Assembly: GCA_014925825.1 (NCBI GenBank)
Contig: JACGCK010000015.1
Span: 496,001 to 560,000, forward strand
Reading direction: 5' to 3'
Length of the DNA: 64,000 bases
From: Pholiota molesta
Taxonomy: Eukaryota; Basidiomycota; Agaricomycetes; Agaricales; Strophariaceae
Below the pieces are notes generated by a model. The model was not told the DNA's origin, ran no database searches, and saw nothing but the letters and a program-made list of their open reading frames with translations. Positions within the stretch are counted from its first letter, which is position 1. Each line of letters starts with the position of its first letter. Below, piece after piece: positions 1-11,960 of this stretch. The position numbers were made by a program, and so were the translations under genes.

Positions 1-2350
1 GGATCTGGGCCGTAATCAGAGAAATGGGCTCATCACGTCGTCCAACAAAGGCGACGTTTCCATAGATATGTAGCAACTCCGGAGATGGCTCACTCCACAG
101 GCAGCGAAGTAATTTTATGAGGTTCCCATAAATACCTTCGTAGAGTAAAATCGCGTAAAAAGGAGCTGTAGAGCATAGCGTGCAAGGCAGAGAAAAATGG
201 CCAGGAAATCAGGGAGAACTCTGATGATAGTCACAAGGCCGTTGAGACAAATTCATACGATTCGCCGAAAAAGTCACAAGTCCAAATAAAAGTAATCGAA
301 CCACCAGGTACCATGCGGCATTGCATCCGCCTAGCGATGCGAGTGCACGGGTTGTTTGCGCTGACTTGCGAGGTTCGGACGCAGGTATCGCAGCGTAGCG
401 CCGCAAAAGCCAAACCACTATCCGAGACATCCACAGCGCTGAAGCTCGCTGAAGTCTAAAGAGACAGCCAGAATCAGTAAAGCCATATCCAATTCATCGA
501 CAACGTGGCGCACCTGAATATGCTTCTCCGCTTCTTCATTTTCTACCGGCGCCCAGGACCAAAAGGAACGATCAGCGCCTATATGAAAAGGCATCATCCG
601 AAACGTTGTTCGATAGAGAGGGTGGTAGAAGTGCAGAACATGAACGGAGGCCGGATGGAGCGGAAAGTCAGTGGACGGATGTAAAAGCCAGATATCTATG
701 CAAGGAGCGGTGCGCTACCACCATCCACCATTCAGAGGGAATGTGCAGGCCAAGAATGACGGATGATGAGCCCAATTTGGTCTCATTGGAAAGAATCGAG
801 AGAAAGGAACGGAGCGTAAAAGGCCGTTCCAGGCTAACATGGGTAAACGCACCAGGCCAAAGAATACTGAATAACAGCACCAGACTGGTCCGGGCATTTG
901 AGCAGCGGGTCACTGGCGAATTGATAAGGCAAGGTGATGGCGCGATGCTTCTCTTTTCGAGTGCGTGCGCCGTCCGGGACGTTGCGGTGTATCAAGGGCG
1001 CTAGATGATCATTCGCTTCTTTACTCCCCTGGTGTCAGATGTCCAAGGATGGGCGGAGAACCCAACAGAACGCCGAGGGCACAAGGAAGCGCGAAGAGAG
1101 ATTCATGTCCGGACGCGCTCCTCCCGCTCTCTTTGAAAATCCAGCAGCGCGTGTCGCCCATCCAAGACGAGAGTAGAGATGCGCGTACACGCGCTATGTA
1201 AATGTAGTAATCAGTACGACGATGTTTGTCGGAATGCGGTCAACTTACAAAGTAAGCAGGCACAACCAAATTCAGGTCCGTGCCTGAGAGACTTCCCTGC
1301 GCGGTTTAAGCAACTGAACGGGTGCCTAGCGCTAAGAGGGGCCAGAAGACGACTTGAACTCGGGGACAACCTAGTTATGGCCGGTTGACTAGAGATAGAT
1401 GACCCAGACTGGCCGTCGTAGTGAGGAGATAGTCGTCAACCCGCTCCAACGTATAGGAGCGTATGTCACCCCCTGAATTCCATCTCTTCTCGCACTCTAG
1501 ACAAAGCGGTCCGCGGGGCTGCAGACGCAGTACAGTAATAATTAGAGACGAAATAGGACGGGTGTACCTCTGCCCATCTTTTCAGGTGGGTAGATCTAGA
1601 CCCATCCTTCCCATATACGCCATGCTGCAAACCAACTAGCGCCAATCCAACATCCAGGCGATCGTCCTGCTGTCTGCGTATATCCAAGGCACATCCTGCG
1701 CGGCGTACATGCCACCGGTGGGGTATCTACAGCCCATAAATGCGCAGTTGACAGAGATCCAAAGCCCCAGTCGTTGGATACATATTGCGAGGAATGCGAG
1801 GAAGAGCTGACGTGGCAGTCAGCGCTAGCGTTTGGGCCCTTCGTCCTCGGGAGCCGTGCTCACAGTCCTCCCTTGTCCGCCGACTCGTCTTGCCGGAGGA
1901 TAGTGGTAACCAGCCACGCCATCTCTGCACCTAAAGAAGTACAACAGGCATCAGCGGCTGACCCAGGGGCCCTACTGCTACCTTGTCAATGAGACGAGGC
2001 GACGCAGACAGATAAGAGGCGTCCAGGTTCGCTGATAGGAGGCGATGTCGGTTCGCCGGATCCGAGGGTATAGTTCCAAGGAGCCGATCCCAGCATGTGC
2101 GTGTAGCCTGACAGAGATGGACGGCGCAGACAGACCAGCAAGAGGCCGGCCATGGTGGGCGTTCCCTGGATGAGTTAGAGCATTGATGATATCGTTCGAC
2201 CAACATACGGATAACGGCGGCGTGGCTTGGAACGAGAACGAAGGTATACCCAGGATACGCCTCAGAGGTGGTAGAAGAAAGCAGGTCGTCGAACAAGTTG
2301 ATACGAATCATCTGCATCATGTCGAAAATGATTGCAATTGTCATGTGATT
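1..2350. other. Unresolved region, no recognised gene
   Basis: Several short open frames lie on both strands: about 130 residues on the plus strand at 606-1004, about 80 on the minus strand at 668-913, and about 137 on the minus strand at 1931-2344. None shows a family motif I recognise. The minus-strand frame at 1931-2344 starts with a hydrophobic stretch, and the one at 668-913 has a signal-like hydrophobic segment (SLVLLFSILWPGAF), so a decayed or multi-exon minus-strand membrane protein gene is possible. I cannot join these pieces through convincing splice sites. Confidence 0.25.
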
Positions 2351-2390
2351 AACCCTTTGTGGTCTATGTCGCTTCAGATTACACCGTGGG

Positions 2391-3200
2391 GGGAGGAACA
2401 GAGCTCAGACGGGAACTTACATGCTCCCATTGAGTCTCTTATTTATATCTAGGGTTTGGGGAAGGCCAACCGCCGCACTGCGCGCGGTTCCTTTGACTTT
2501 GCATTTGCTTTGCATCAATATCAAATGAGCAAGGAAAAATCTGTGGACACGAACAAACAACCTGAGGTGAGTTTTTTCGGGATTGGGATTAGAGCTGGAT
2601 TAGAGGCTGGACAGCAGAGGGTGGCCATCCCAAAAAAATTTCACATAATCTATTCAAAACCGATAAATAAGATTACACATTGACAGGGTACGAGGCGTCG
2701 AAAACGTAGAGTCCAAGGTGACAGTGTACTGTACAATGAAATTAATCTAAATGCGCACCTTGAAAAAGGGCTACAAGGTATGTATATTTATTAGTCTGAC
2801 GCAAGCAAGTCTTTTCGACTATTCACTCTTACGATAAGTAAGTATTACAGGCCGCCATCGCAAAACCTCGAAATCAAAACCCACAAAAAACATTAATTAA
2901 GACGAAACAACGCAGAATCCTGTGGGAGGAGGAACAGAGCTCAGACGGGAACTTACATGCTCCCATGGAGGCTATTCATACAACAAGGTCGCGCTAAAGA
3001 CACCAACGCCCCCAAGATATTTATATGTAGGATTTGCTGAAAGCCAACCGCCGCACTGCGGGCGATTCCTTGATCTCAAGCCTTTGCATAATCAGATGGG
3101 GCAGGGGAAATCTGTGGACACGAAAAAAGAAATCGAGATGAGTTTCTTGGAACCTTCAACAGAGTCTCTGTCTATTCAAATTTGATAAATGAGGCTACAC
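2391..3200. repeat. Local direct duplication (two copies about 0.53 kb apart)
   Basis: The block starting near 2391 is repeated from about 2924. The shared start is a run containing GAACAGAGCTCAGACGGG followed by AACTTACATGCTCCCAT. Both copies continue with ATTTATAT, then GCCAACCGCCGCACTGCG, then AAATCTGTGGACACGAA, in the same order. A weaker third echo (AAGGGCTACAAGGTAT) recurs near 2764 and 3616. The copies differ by substitutions and small indels, so the duplication is not recent. No protein function is evident. Confidence 0.75.
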
Positions 3201-3871
3201 ATCTGCAGGGCGTGGAAAGACACACAGACCAAGAGATTACAGCGCACAAATACAAAAAACTACACCAAAACGCGCACCTTGAGCCTATCAATCCGATGCA
3301 GCGAGAGCGCGAGGAGCTCATCCGAGTCTGTATGTAAACCGTTTCAAGTACCTCTTCCCGACGACTGTCAATGATACTACCAGCAGGAGCAGCAGACAAC
3401 GCCGCCGTTGGAATGGTAGCAAGAAGAAAAAGAAAAAGTAAGCCTTCTCGACGATCCAATACAAGCTTACAAGCCGCTCATCTCAAAACCTCCAAGAACA
3501 TCATTCACGACAAAACCTTATTGTGGACAAAACAACACAGAATCTATTCACAAAACAATAAGGCTACACAGGGTGAGAGTCGATAATTACACAATAAAAG
3601 TAAACTAAAGCACACAAAGGGCTACAAGGTATATCACAAAGCGAGGGCGTAATCATAGTAGTGGAGTGGAGTGAACAGCGGAGAGTGGTGGAGACGAGGC
3701 AAGGAGACAGGCAAAGCAAATATAAGGCTACAGTGGTGGTGGGAATGTTTTAGCGATCCATAGGAAAAAAAGACAACACAAGAAGAAAAAAGCGGCACCA
3801 ATCGAGGTGGTGGAGAGGGTATAGAACACGGGCAGGAACAATCCAGAGCAGACGCGTCGGCAGCAGCGCGA

Positions 3872-5809
3872 TCAGAACGCCCCCGCCTCGAAATACGCCT
3901 CCAGCCCCATCCCCATCTCCATCCCCTTGCCCCACATCCCGTCGTCCTGGTGCACGTGCGCATCAGGGTGCAAGCCCTCAAGCTCCAGCGGCATAGCGTA
4001 CATGCCCGCATCCTCCACACCGACACCGACACTCACAGCATACATCTCCTCCCCCGCATACACACTCCCCATCCCCGTGTCATGGAGCGGGTGCACATAA
4101 TCCGCAGGCGACGGCGACCCATCATACTGCGACGAGCCCGCGGACGACGCGGACACCGGGTCCACCGGCGACACACACTCGTCCCCCGTTGTCATTACCC
4201 CATTCCCCACCGCACCAGACGACGCAGACCCGAACGAGAAATCCGCCGCGAACAGCGCCGGCTCGACATCAGGCAGCGGGCTCTCATCGCGCTCCACCTG
4301 CCCATGCTGCCCGTGGTGGTCAGGGTACATGGGCATGGTATAATGCCGCATCAGCATAGCCTGCGCAGAGCTCGCGCGCCTTCCCAAGCCGAGGGAGGCG
4401 CGCTGCGCGGGCGCCGGGTGGCCGAAGCCGGAGGCGAAGGCGTGCGCGAAGCTGGGGGTGAACGACGGGGGGATGGCGGAGGCGGGCGCGGGAGCGGGGA
4501 AGGCGTGGTGCGGCGCGAAGGGGTCGGCGAACGCGAAGCCCTGGTCCTGCGGGTGTTGTTCGTGGTGGTGGTGCTGCTGCGCGAAGGCATCGTGATCGAA
4601 GGTGAACTCCGGCTGGAACGGGTTCCCGAAGCCGTTGTACCCCGCCGCCGGATACTGCTGCTGCTGCCCCTGGCGCGCGATGCTCGCCACGGGCGACTGC
4701 GCGCGCGACTGGCTGTGGAAGAAGGGGAGCGCGGGCATCGCGATCCCACCCGCGCCCGCGCCGTAGGTGTAGCTGTAGAACTCGCTCGGGAGCGGGACGG
4801 ACGACGGGCGGCGCATATACGTGGTGTTCATGTGCATGCCCATGCCGGATCCCATCATGGGCAGCGGCGTCGGCATGTGCAGCTCCGCAGGGCTCACACT
4901 GGCGCTGCTCGGCGGGCGGCTCGCGTCCAACCCCAACCCCAGGCCCTCCATCTCGAGCTCGCGCTCCCGCGCCCGATCGAGCGTGCGCACGGCCGCCGCG
5001 AGCGCCTCGCCCTTCTTCCCCTCGAGCAGCAGCGCCGCGACCTCCTCGCACCTTCTCTCGTCCTCGCGCGTCGCCGCAACCTTCTCCCTGCGCCCATCAC
5101 CCGCCGCGCCCGCGGGCCCCGAGGTGGTGGTGGTGGCGCCTGGGGGAGAAGCCTTGTTCTTGTTGTGCACGGGGCGGAAGCGGTAGTCCGGGAACTGCGC
5201 CTTGTGCGCGGCCTTCTCCTGGCGCGCGCGCACCTCCCAGACGCGCTTCTCGTCGAGCGGGAGTTGGCGCCAGCACGTACCTGCGTTCCCAACGAACGAT
5301 CGATCAATATCAATATCAGTACTAGGGGTGGGAGGGGAGGGGGTACGCACCGATGATCTTGGACAAACTCCCGTGGTTCGTCTCAATCGAGCCGGGGACG
5401 TGCTTCTGGCGCACGAAGTCCGCGCGGAAGAGCATGAACGCGTTCGGCGGGCGCGGGATGTAGCCCTGCGAGCGGCGCTTGCCCGGCGGGCAGCGCTTGC
5501 GCGCGGGCGGCGGCGCGGGGGTCGCGGACGGCGGGAACAGCGCGGTGGCGCCCGGCGAGCCGGCGGAGGCAGGGTCGGAGAGGGAGGCGAGGTCGGCGGC
5601 GGCGACGTCGTCCTCGGTGTCGACGTAGGAGACGGGCGTGACGTTGGGCGCGAAGGTCACGGGGCGCTGGGCGATGCCGTAGATCCCGGGCTTGGCGGCG
5701 GTGACTGTGCGCATCGATGAGCCATCCGTCAGTAAGGGGTGGGATGGGAGGGGCACGTACAGAGGATGTGGGACGATTTTCTCCTGCGCGATAGGCGGAG
5801 GGCGGGCAT
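3872..5809 (-). CDS. HMG-box transcription factor (MATA_HMG-like)
   Basis: This is a nuclear DNA-binding regulator. Three exons (5809-5761, 5704-5351, 5280-3872) join in phase to 603 residues. The introns are GT-AG; the first has a TACTGAC branch-like site. The HMG box covers about residues 101-171. It begins RPPNAFMLFRADFVRQ and ends near the basic FPDYRFRPV, and intron 2 splits it after SKIIG. A basic stretch (ARKRCPPGKRRSQ) precedes it. The rest is low-complexity, rich in Ser, Pro, Gly, His and Gln, as is usual for activation regions. I chose the ATG at 5809 because its short exon (MPALRLSRRRKSSHIL) splices in frame; an unspliced start at 5756 is the alternative. Fungal HMG proteins of this type include mating and fruiting regulators, but no homeodomain or pheromone gene is nearby, so I do not call a mating-type locus. 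Confidence 0.85.
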
Positions 5810-8701
5810 GGTGGTTGTTCTAATATATAAGGGGGCCGTTGTAAAGTAGTTAGTCGTAGAGGCCGCGGTGTGAGGGAGGATTGGCGCCCAAATGGGACGG
5901 AGCGAGAGAACAAAGAGGGGGAAGGACGGAGGTGTGCTTTGTCCTTTCCTTTATACACTCCTCCCTCTTCCCACCTCCATCAGCATCTACGCGGGACCCC
6001 GGGAGCAGCCTTCCTGATGATCACGACACCCATCCTCCGCGGCACTCTCCCCAACACCTGTCTCTAGGCCACGCATCTGCACCATCTGTTGTGCTCTGCC
6101 CCCTCCCAGCATCGCGACCCAGCGCGGCCAGCGCCCACCATCGTCTTTCTGCTGCACCCCGCAGAGGTAGCCCACTCCGGGGTCCCGGTGCCACGCACGT
6201 CCTCCCACCCCAAATCCGTGCACTCGTTTGTGGCTATCCGCATTCGGCCACTCCTTTATCTCGCGAGCTCTCCCCCCTCGTGCGCTGGGGATTATGTACA
6301 TCGCGTCCTCGGATGCACATTCCATTTGGGTGTTCTTGTTCTTGCGTTTTCTTCTTCAAATTTGCCTTGCCGAAGGACACACTACGGAGGAGGGGCGAGA
6401 AGATGCTGTCGTTATCCGTGTTGCACAGTGCACAGGTTCACCCTCGATAATCCCCGACGCGGAACATCGTGCCGCGCGGCGTACCCCAGCGGCCCCAGCG
6501 ACAAGTTACCCCCAATAGCCTCCAATCATGATCACCGTTCGAACTTCGATGGATGCTGTCAGATTGGGAGCGCGGGAAGCGAGCAGGGAATACGTACCCA
6601 CCCACCTCGCCGTGGAGGTACGGACGCCTGCATCATCAGATGATCATGATCACTGTTCTCACCTCTGCGCTTTGGAAACATCATGATCATGATCACGCCG
6701 CTCTTCCTTCCCAGACTCCAGTTCTCCGTCGTGGAAAGGTCCATAAAATCATGATCACCACATTTGACTCACTGATCTGTTCATTTTCCCCCGTCCGCCC
6801 GTCGTCCGCTTGGACATCATTTTTCATTTTGAGCCCAAGCCTTTCTAGGCGCCTTCGCCACGGTTCCCCGCCGCCGCCCGGCGATGTTCTGGTGCGTGCG
6901 GGTGGCGCCCATCCCATCCCAGTAAGTAGTGTGGTCTGCGCTTCTCCCCTTCCTGCCAACACCGCCGGCGCCTGGTCCATCCGCCTCCCCGGCTCACACC
7001 CCACACGCGCTGCCGCATCCATCAGGGTACGTAGGTGTACGTAGGCCTGCTGCGCTCCCCTGGCCAGTCCACGCACGCGGGCGATCCACCTCCCCCACCC
7101 ACTGCCCGTCGCATGCGCCGCCCGGGGTGCACGGGGTGCCTGGGAACGCGCGCCCGGCGCTGCCTCGGGCTCCTTCCGCTTCCAGCTAGCTCTAGCTTCG
7201 TACATACTTAACCTCATTCTATGGGTGTATTCCCGCCTCCAGAACGCCACTCTCCGACCCTTCAACCTTGAGCTTACACCCTCACCGCCAGCGTCTCGCT
7301 CCGCGCGCCCCGTTTCTGCAGCACCTCCCTCGCGCCGTGCCGGAACAACCCCAGCTCCCTCCGACGCGACGCCCTGCGCTCTTCTAGCTGGATCTTCGGT
7401 GTGTAGCGTGTGCAGGCCCGCTGGCTGATACCTGCGGCGCGCGGGGTGGCCCGGCGCCACAGCCAGCGGTGGCGCCCGCTTCTCCCTCCAAGTTCCTCCC
7501 CCTCCCTGGCGGCGCGGCGTTTGCGGGGACGGTGGTTTAGCGCTGTACTTACACATACATTCCGTAGCATACCGCGCCGACGGCGACCCAGCCCTCCAGC
7601 TTCCAGCCTGCGCCCCGATGCGTTTGCCTGCTGGATCGCCAGCTAGCACAAGTAGTGTCTTATCCCGTGTCGTGTCGCGGATGTGGGTCGACTTTCTACG
7701 TCGTCGTCGTCCCGTCGTTCGTGATCAGACGCGGGATTTTGGCTGGTGTGCTTTCGCTTCCTGCGCGCCGCCGCGCGATTCACAGGCTTTATGGGTCGCT
7801 TATCCAGGATCCACCCTTCCGAGCCGGGGATGAGAACTCGGATCTTCGCGCGCGACTTCATTAATTAAGGGCATCGTTAATATCACCCAGTACGTCGCAT
7901 GCGGAGCACAGTTCCGCCTGCCTGGCGCTCCCAAAATCTTGACCATATATCTCATTCACTGGTATGTAAAGAAGTATGTAGGATCCACCATTCCCTCAAT
8001 ATGCAAAACAGGAGGTGCTTATTACATTGCTGACTGACTGAGCTATCTTGACAAGCCCCAGTTCCCGGTCCATGATATGTATGTTCTCTGCATTACCGCA
8101 CGGAATACAACGGCTTGGATGTAGGATTTGATAGTAATACATGCCCACTGAAGACACAAGGTATCAGTGAGGCCTTCTAAATTTACTCACTCACTAACAA
8201 GGGCATTTTCTTGGAAATGGAATCGCAGGTGTACGCCATCCGTGGTAACCATTTCCGAAAATGTTGATTCATTTAGGTTTATGGCACTGCTGTCGTCGTC
8301 GCCAACGGCAGCGTCCTGCCACTTATGTATGTAGCTTACGCACGTCTATTTGAGTAAGTACGGACGGACATATCGCACTGTCTAAGCGCCCACCCGCCCG
8401 CCCACATTCGTCGCTGGGCGACCTGAGGCGCAGTCGATCCTTTGTTAATTAGAGCGTGTTGTTTTAGTACTTCAGATCGCAAGTATCATGGACGTGTGCA
8501 AATTTAGGCATTTTTCAGAGATCGAACAAACCCTTTGCGGACTCAATTGAGCACAAGGTCTACATACATATAACCCACATAAGCAGTTCAAAATCATTTA
8601 CTTTCAAGGACCAGACCAATCCAAAGCGCTAAGCGCCTGCATTAGTTGATACGCAGTCACAACTAATTTTGATCCCATTGGTAAATTTATTTTTCTATCA
8701 G
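5810..8701. other. Long intergenic spacer, presumed regulatory
   Basis: About 2.9 kb separate the HMG-box gene from the next minus-strand gene. The DNA is C/T-rich on the plus strand and GC-rich near 7.0-7.6 kb, which produces many chance open frames, the longest being 318 residues on the minus strand. None has a recognisable domain. The spacer would hold the HMG gene promoter. TATATA at 5824-5829 lies too close to the chosen start codon to act as its TATA box. Confidence 0.5.
6525..6760. promoter_or_regulatory. Cluster of four ATCATGATCA palindromic sites
   Basis: The palindrome-like core ATCATGATCA occurs at about 6525, 6643, 6680-6697 (two overlapping) and 6748. Two of the copies share the extended form ATCATGATCACYGTTC. 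Four clustered copies within 235 bp in a noncoding spacer suggest a binding site for a dimeric regulator. They lie 0.7-0.95 kb upstream of the HMG-box start codon, so autoregulation is one possibility. This is an inference from spacing and symmetry only. Confidence 0.4.
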
Positions 8702-10103
8702 TTAATACATAAATCGGACAGAGAATTCAACCTTGTAGACCTTTTCCAATCCTGAGCCCAGGCGCATCCGGTCTTCAGACGTTTGAATATTGAAGACTTT
8801 GCGCCTCGCTCCTTTGTGCATCAGCGGAAAATAATCTTGAAAAAAACGCTGGCCGTCCAAGCCATCCGAGAGAAGACTGTCCAAATCCCAATTCTGCTCT
8901 CTTTCCAAGTGCCACTTTATGTAGATGATCGCAGTAAAGCGAACAGAAATGGTGGTTTGCGATGAATCGGAATAGTTGTGCAGAAACGCGTCGATAGCAG
9001 CGTAGTTGTAGTTATCCAAAATGAGGATATCATGAAGATTATCAGAGAGAAATCCGGTATCTGGGCAGTCGTAGCGAAAGGAAATCTCCAATCTGCAGGT
9101 CGGCGCAATATTCATGACAATGGATGCGAGCATCGAAGAAAGGGTTTCGCCAGCTATATAGCACTCCGGCGCATCATAAACGTCGACATTGAAAGTTAGT
9201 TTTTTCAAAGACATAAATTGACCATTTTCCACGATCATAAAGCTCGGTAATGGGTTGCCTAGGAATGAATAAAAGCAAATTAGCCCACATTTCTCGCTGA
9301 GAAGACAGGAATAGAAAACAGTAATACTTACAATTCAGCTCCAAGACGTCGAGGCCCTGCAATTGTCCTATTTCAAGTCTTTCACATGCTTCTCCTTGTT
9401 CAGGAGACTCGAATGTAACCCTTCTCAAGCTGAGCTGCGTAATTCGGGATGCAGTAAGAAGAGCGAGGGGGATCTCGGTGAAGCCGTCGAGCTCCAAGCA
9501 GATCAGATTAGAGGTTTCCTTTATCAGAGCTTCAAGCGTAGAGCGTAAGTCAGAGTCCATTTTTCTCCACTTCACCCGCTCGGTTGAAGCAACTGGAATG
9601 AAATAGGGAGTAGAACTATCGTGTGTAGTCAGGACCAGCGTCTGTGAAGGTCTATTTTCGCGCGGCATCCCCAAAAATATGGTGTTTAACATTTCTCTAA
9701 TGCGCTCATCGCCGAATAGCGCATCGGTATGTTTGTCCTCATCATCGTCGACCCGGACCTGCAGCTTTAAACATAATTCGAAACGACGGATGTGCCTGGC
9801 AACACCAGTACGTGGCGTCCACACATCGGAGTGGAGGATAGGGAAGAACTTGCTGAGGTGGTCTGGATTTCTGCTCGCGATTATGATAAGCGAGATGTGA
9901 GCAAATCGATGGGCGTTGATGCGCTCCCGAAATGCCAGCGAGACGAGGGCAAGAGAGGATTCCAACTTTGTAGCCCACGTTCGTTGAGCAGGCCAAGCAG
10001 GGAGCGCTGCACATGCAAGTTCGTCGATGATTTTGTCCGTCAGCTCAATGGGAAGACTCATTCTGTTACTTATGTGAATGAAGAGATCAGAATGAATCGT
10101 CAT
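8702..10103 (-). CDS. F-box-like protein
   Basis: Two exons (10103-9332 and 9258-8702) join in phase to 442 residues through a GT-AG intron (GTAAGTATT to TTCCTAG). A second in-frame Met at 10061 begins MSLPIELTDKIIDELAC. This is the usual opening of basidiomycete F-box-like proteins, so the true start may be there, giving 428 residues. The remainder has Leu-spaced segments such as LICLELDGFTEIPLALL and LSLRRVTF that resemble irregular leucine-rich repeats. Such proteins usually act as substrate receptors of SCF ubiquitin ligases in large, fast-evolving families. No disabling change is visible. The F-box assignment rests on the N-terminal motif alone. Confidence 0.6.
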
Positions 10104-10278
10104 GTTACGACTCGAGGTGCCGCCATGCCGGGCTCATTATGTAAGACCTTCGCCTGCATCAACTCGAAAATGGCATCCATCTGCGTCCATCATCGCCATG
10201 ATTTCCAGTTCTCCATCTTCGCCCAAATCCACCTCAGATTTCAGTACTGCAGCTACTGAAGACCGGTGACCATACAGA

Positions 10279-11368
10279 TTGACTCGTGTGGTTTCGTTAG
10301 TGAGTGCCAGCAGTACTTGCGTTGAACGCGGTGGTAACAAGAAAGTAGGGATAGCGAGGCCAGGAAAGCCCCTTATTCTGGGCAACCAAGCGCATCCCGA
10401 AGTCAATGACGTCGTGAAGGAAGTCGTCGAGGGTACAGGCGGGTTACTGTTTCCGCCGGTCTTGGTGGAAAAGGACATTGACGACAACGACGGTGGACTC
10501 TCCCTGCTCTCCTCGCAGAGGTTTCCCACTACCGTTTCTAGCGGCCAGCGAATTATAGCCCACATGCCCTGCTTTCCATCCGCCACACCCCTTCGCGCGT
10601 CTTTACCTCTGCATTGACTGGACAACCTCGCTACTGCACTTGGTGTCCTCAACTCTCTTCTCACTCTCGATCTGGATGTGGCGCACCGGCCCTTGGGATT
10701 GAATTCGCGCATGAGACAATCGAGGCGGGCATTCAAAATACATCTTGGCCCGGGCGACTATCATACCACACTATCGGCATCAAAGCGCAGGAGACGATTC
10801 GCGTCGACACCGCACAACCTCGCTTCTGTGGAGACGCTGGGAGCGTATATCAAATCACTACTGGGATCGACGATCAAAGCCCTCCCTTCGCCCGCACCCC
10901 TCGAAGCCACTTCCTATTACCTACGTCCTCGGGCTGTCCGATTCCCCGCCTAAAACGCCGCTGCAGACATTGGGGCCCCTGTTCAGTCCTGTTGAACCAT
11001 CAGACCTGAAATATACGTTGAACATCCAACCCGCCGTCGCTCTTCTCCCATTCACTCCGCCAGAGGGCATGTCATGGGTGAAGCCCGTGCCCACGGCGAC
11101 GATGCGCGCCGCCGTCTCGTCTCTCCTCCCCGGCCTCGTGGAGCGCGATATCTGGACACCGGTCGGCGAGGGCGCAGTGTCGCCCGGGGGTGGAGGTCGG
11201 AATCGAGCATTGGAGGACGCGCTTAGGTGGGCTGCTGGGCGCCACGCCGCACTGGTGGGAGATGGCGAAGATGGGGAGCGGATGCCTGGGCTCGTCGTAC
11301 TCGCAGGAAGCCTTTACCATGTCCCTGATTTCTATCGCTTGATCGAGGGGGCTACCCTCAGTGCGTAA
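10279..11368 (+). pseudogene. Folylpolyglutamate/dihydrofolate synthase, 3' part, frame-broken
   Basis: The Mur-ligase-like enzyme of folate metabolism adds glutamate to dihydropteroate or folate. Recognisable pieces occur in order but in different frames: GIARPGKPLILGNQAHPEV and LSLLSSQRFPTTVSS (10.35-10.55 kb), LTLDLDV and NTSWPGRLSYHTI (10.66-10.78 kb), a PHNLASVETLGAYIKSLL stretch corresponding to the family's DGAHNP region (10.81-10.87 kb), then LPITYVLGLSDSPPKTP and the C-terminal LVVLAGSLYHVPDFYRLIE (10.9-11.36 kb). The N-terminal half with the ATP-binding GTNGKGS-type loop is not found upstream, where the minus-strand F-box-like gene sits. At least three frame changes are needed. The missing half argues for a real truncated copy, though sequencing errors may add to the breaks. 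Confidence 0.7.
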
Positions 11369-11530
11369 AATGATACTCAGGTTTCACAGTCGGAATACAT
11401 TGACGTTATGTAGATCGATGGTATATACAGGATACAGACTCCAGAGTCTACAATCAGATCGATATTTAGTGATCAGTGATTACGTCTCCACTTTCAGCAA
11501 CCCGTCGGGATTCATTCATCGCGTCAGTCA

Positions 11531-11960
11531 GTGCAAAGATCCTCCCAAGCAACTATGACGAGTTCCAGAACATCCATCCAGCCCACCTTCAGAGCCCTCC
11601 TCGATAGCATGACCAGTTCTAAGCACACCAGAAGCGGAGCCAGCAACCGTGAATCTGCCCGCGCGACCTTCCACAGCGACAATTCTACGCGTCCCGCATT
11701 CCAGAGTCTCCTATGCGGCCCAATCTTTCGGCGCAGGGGATGTCAGCATAATGCCACCGCAAGCTGCAGCGCACTTTATTGCTGCGTTCGAGCTGATGGA
11801 TCAGGAGGACGCTGCTCAGGACGAGGTACTTCATGACTCGCTTCGCAGGTCTAAAGGAAATTCTATGCCCATAGACGATGGTGGAAACGAGAAGGAACCG
11901 CCTCGCGTCATAGTGACTCTTGCGATAATCCGTCGCAGCCCTTTGCAGAGGAGCGGTTGA
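11531..11960 (+). other. Unrecognised coding-like stretch
   Basis: Two overlapping plus-strand open frames encode Ser/Thr-rich sequence followed by an acidic stretch (FELMDQEDAAQDEVLHDSL) and EKEPPRVIVTLAII. The last part is repeated near 13.16 kb. No family is recognised. It may be the start of a decayed gene that extends into the duplicated block downstream. Confidence 0.25.

Noticed and set aside
3950..5356. A 468-residue plus-strand open frame
   Set aside because: It is the antisense of the HMG-box gene in GC-rich sequence, is Arg/His-rich throughout, and has no domain. The minus strand carries a complete HMG box with in-phase introns.
3872..5809. Mating-type locus
   Set aside because: HMG-box proteins are common in mushrooms, and no homeodomain pair, pheromone precursor or pheromone receptor was found in the window.
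5822..5830. TATATA as the TATA box of the HMG-box gene
   Set aside because: It lies only about 13-21 bp upstream of the best start codon, too close for a TATA element serving that start. The first intron is well formed, so I kept the start at 5809.
6693..7649. A 318-residue minus-strand open frame
   Set aside because: Arg/Ala/Gly-rich composition from GC-rich DNA with open frames on both strands; no motif, and it overlaps the palindrome cluster.
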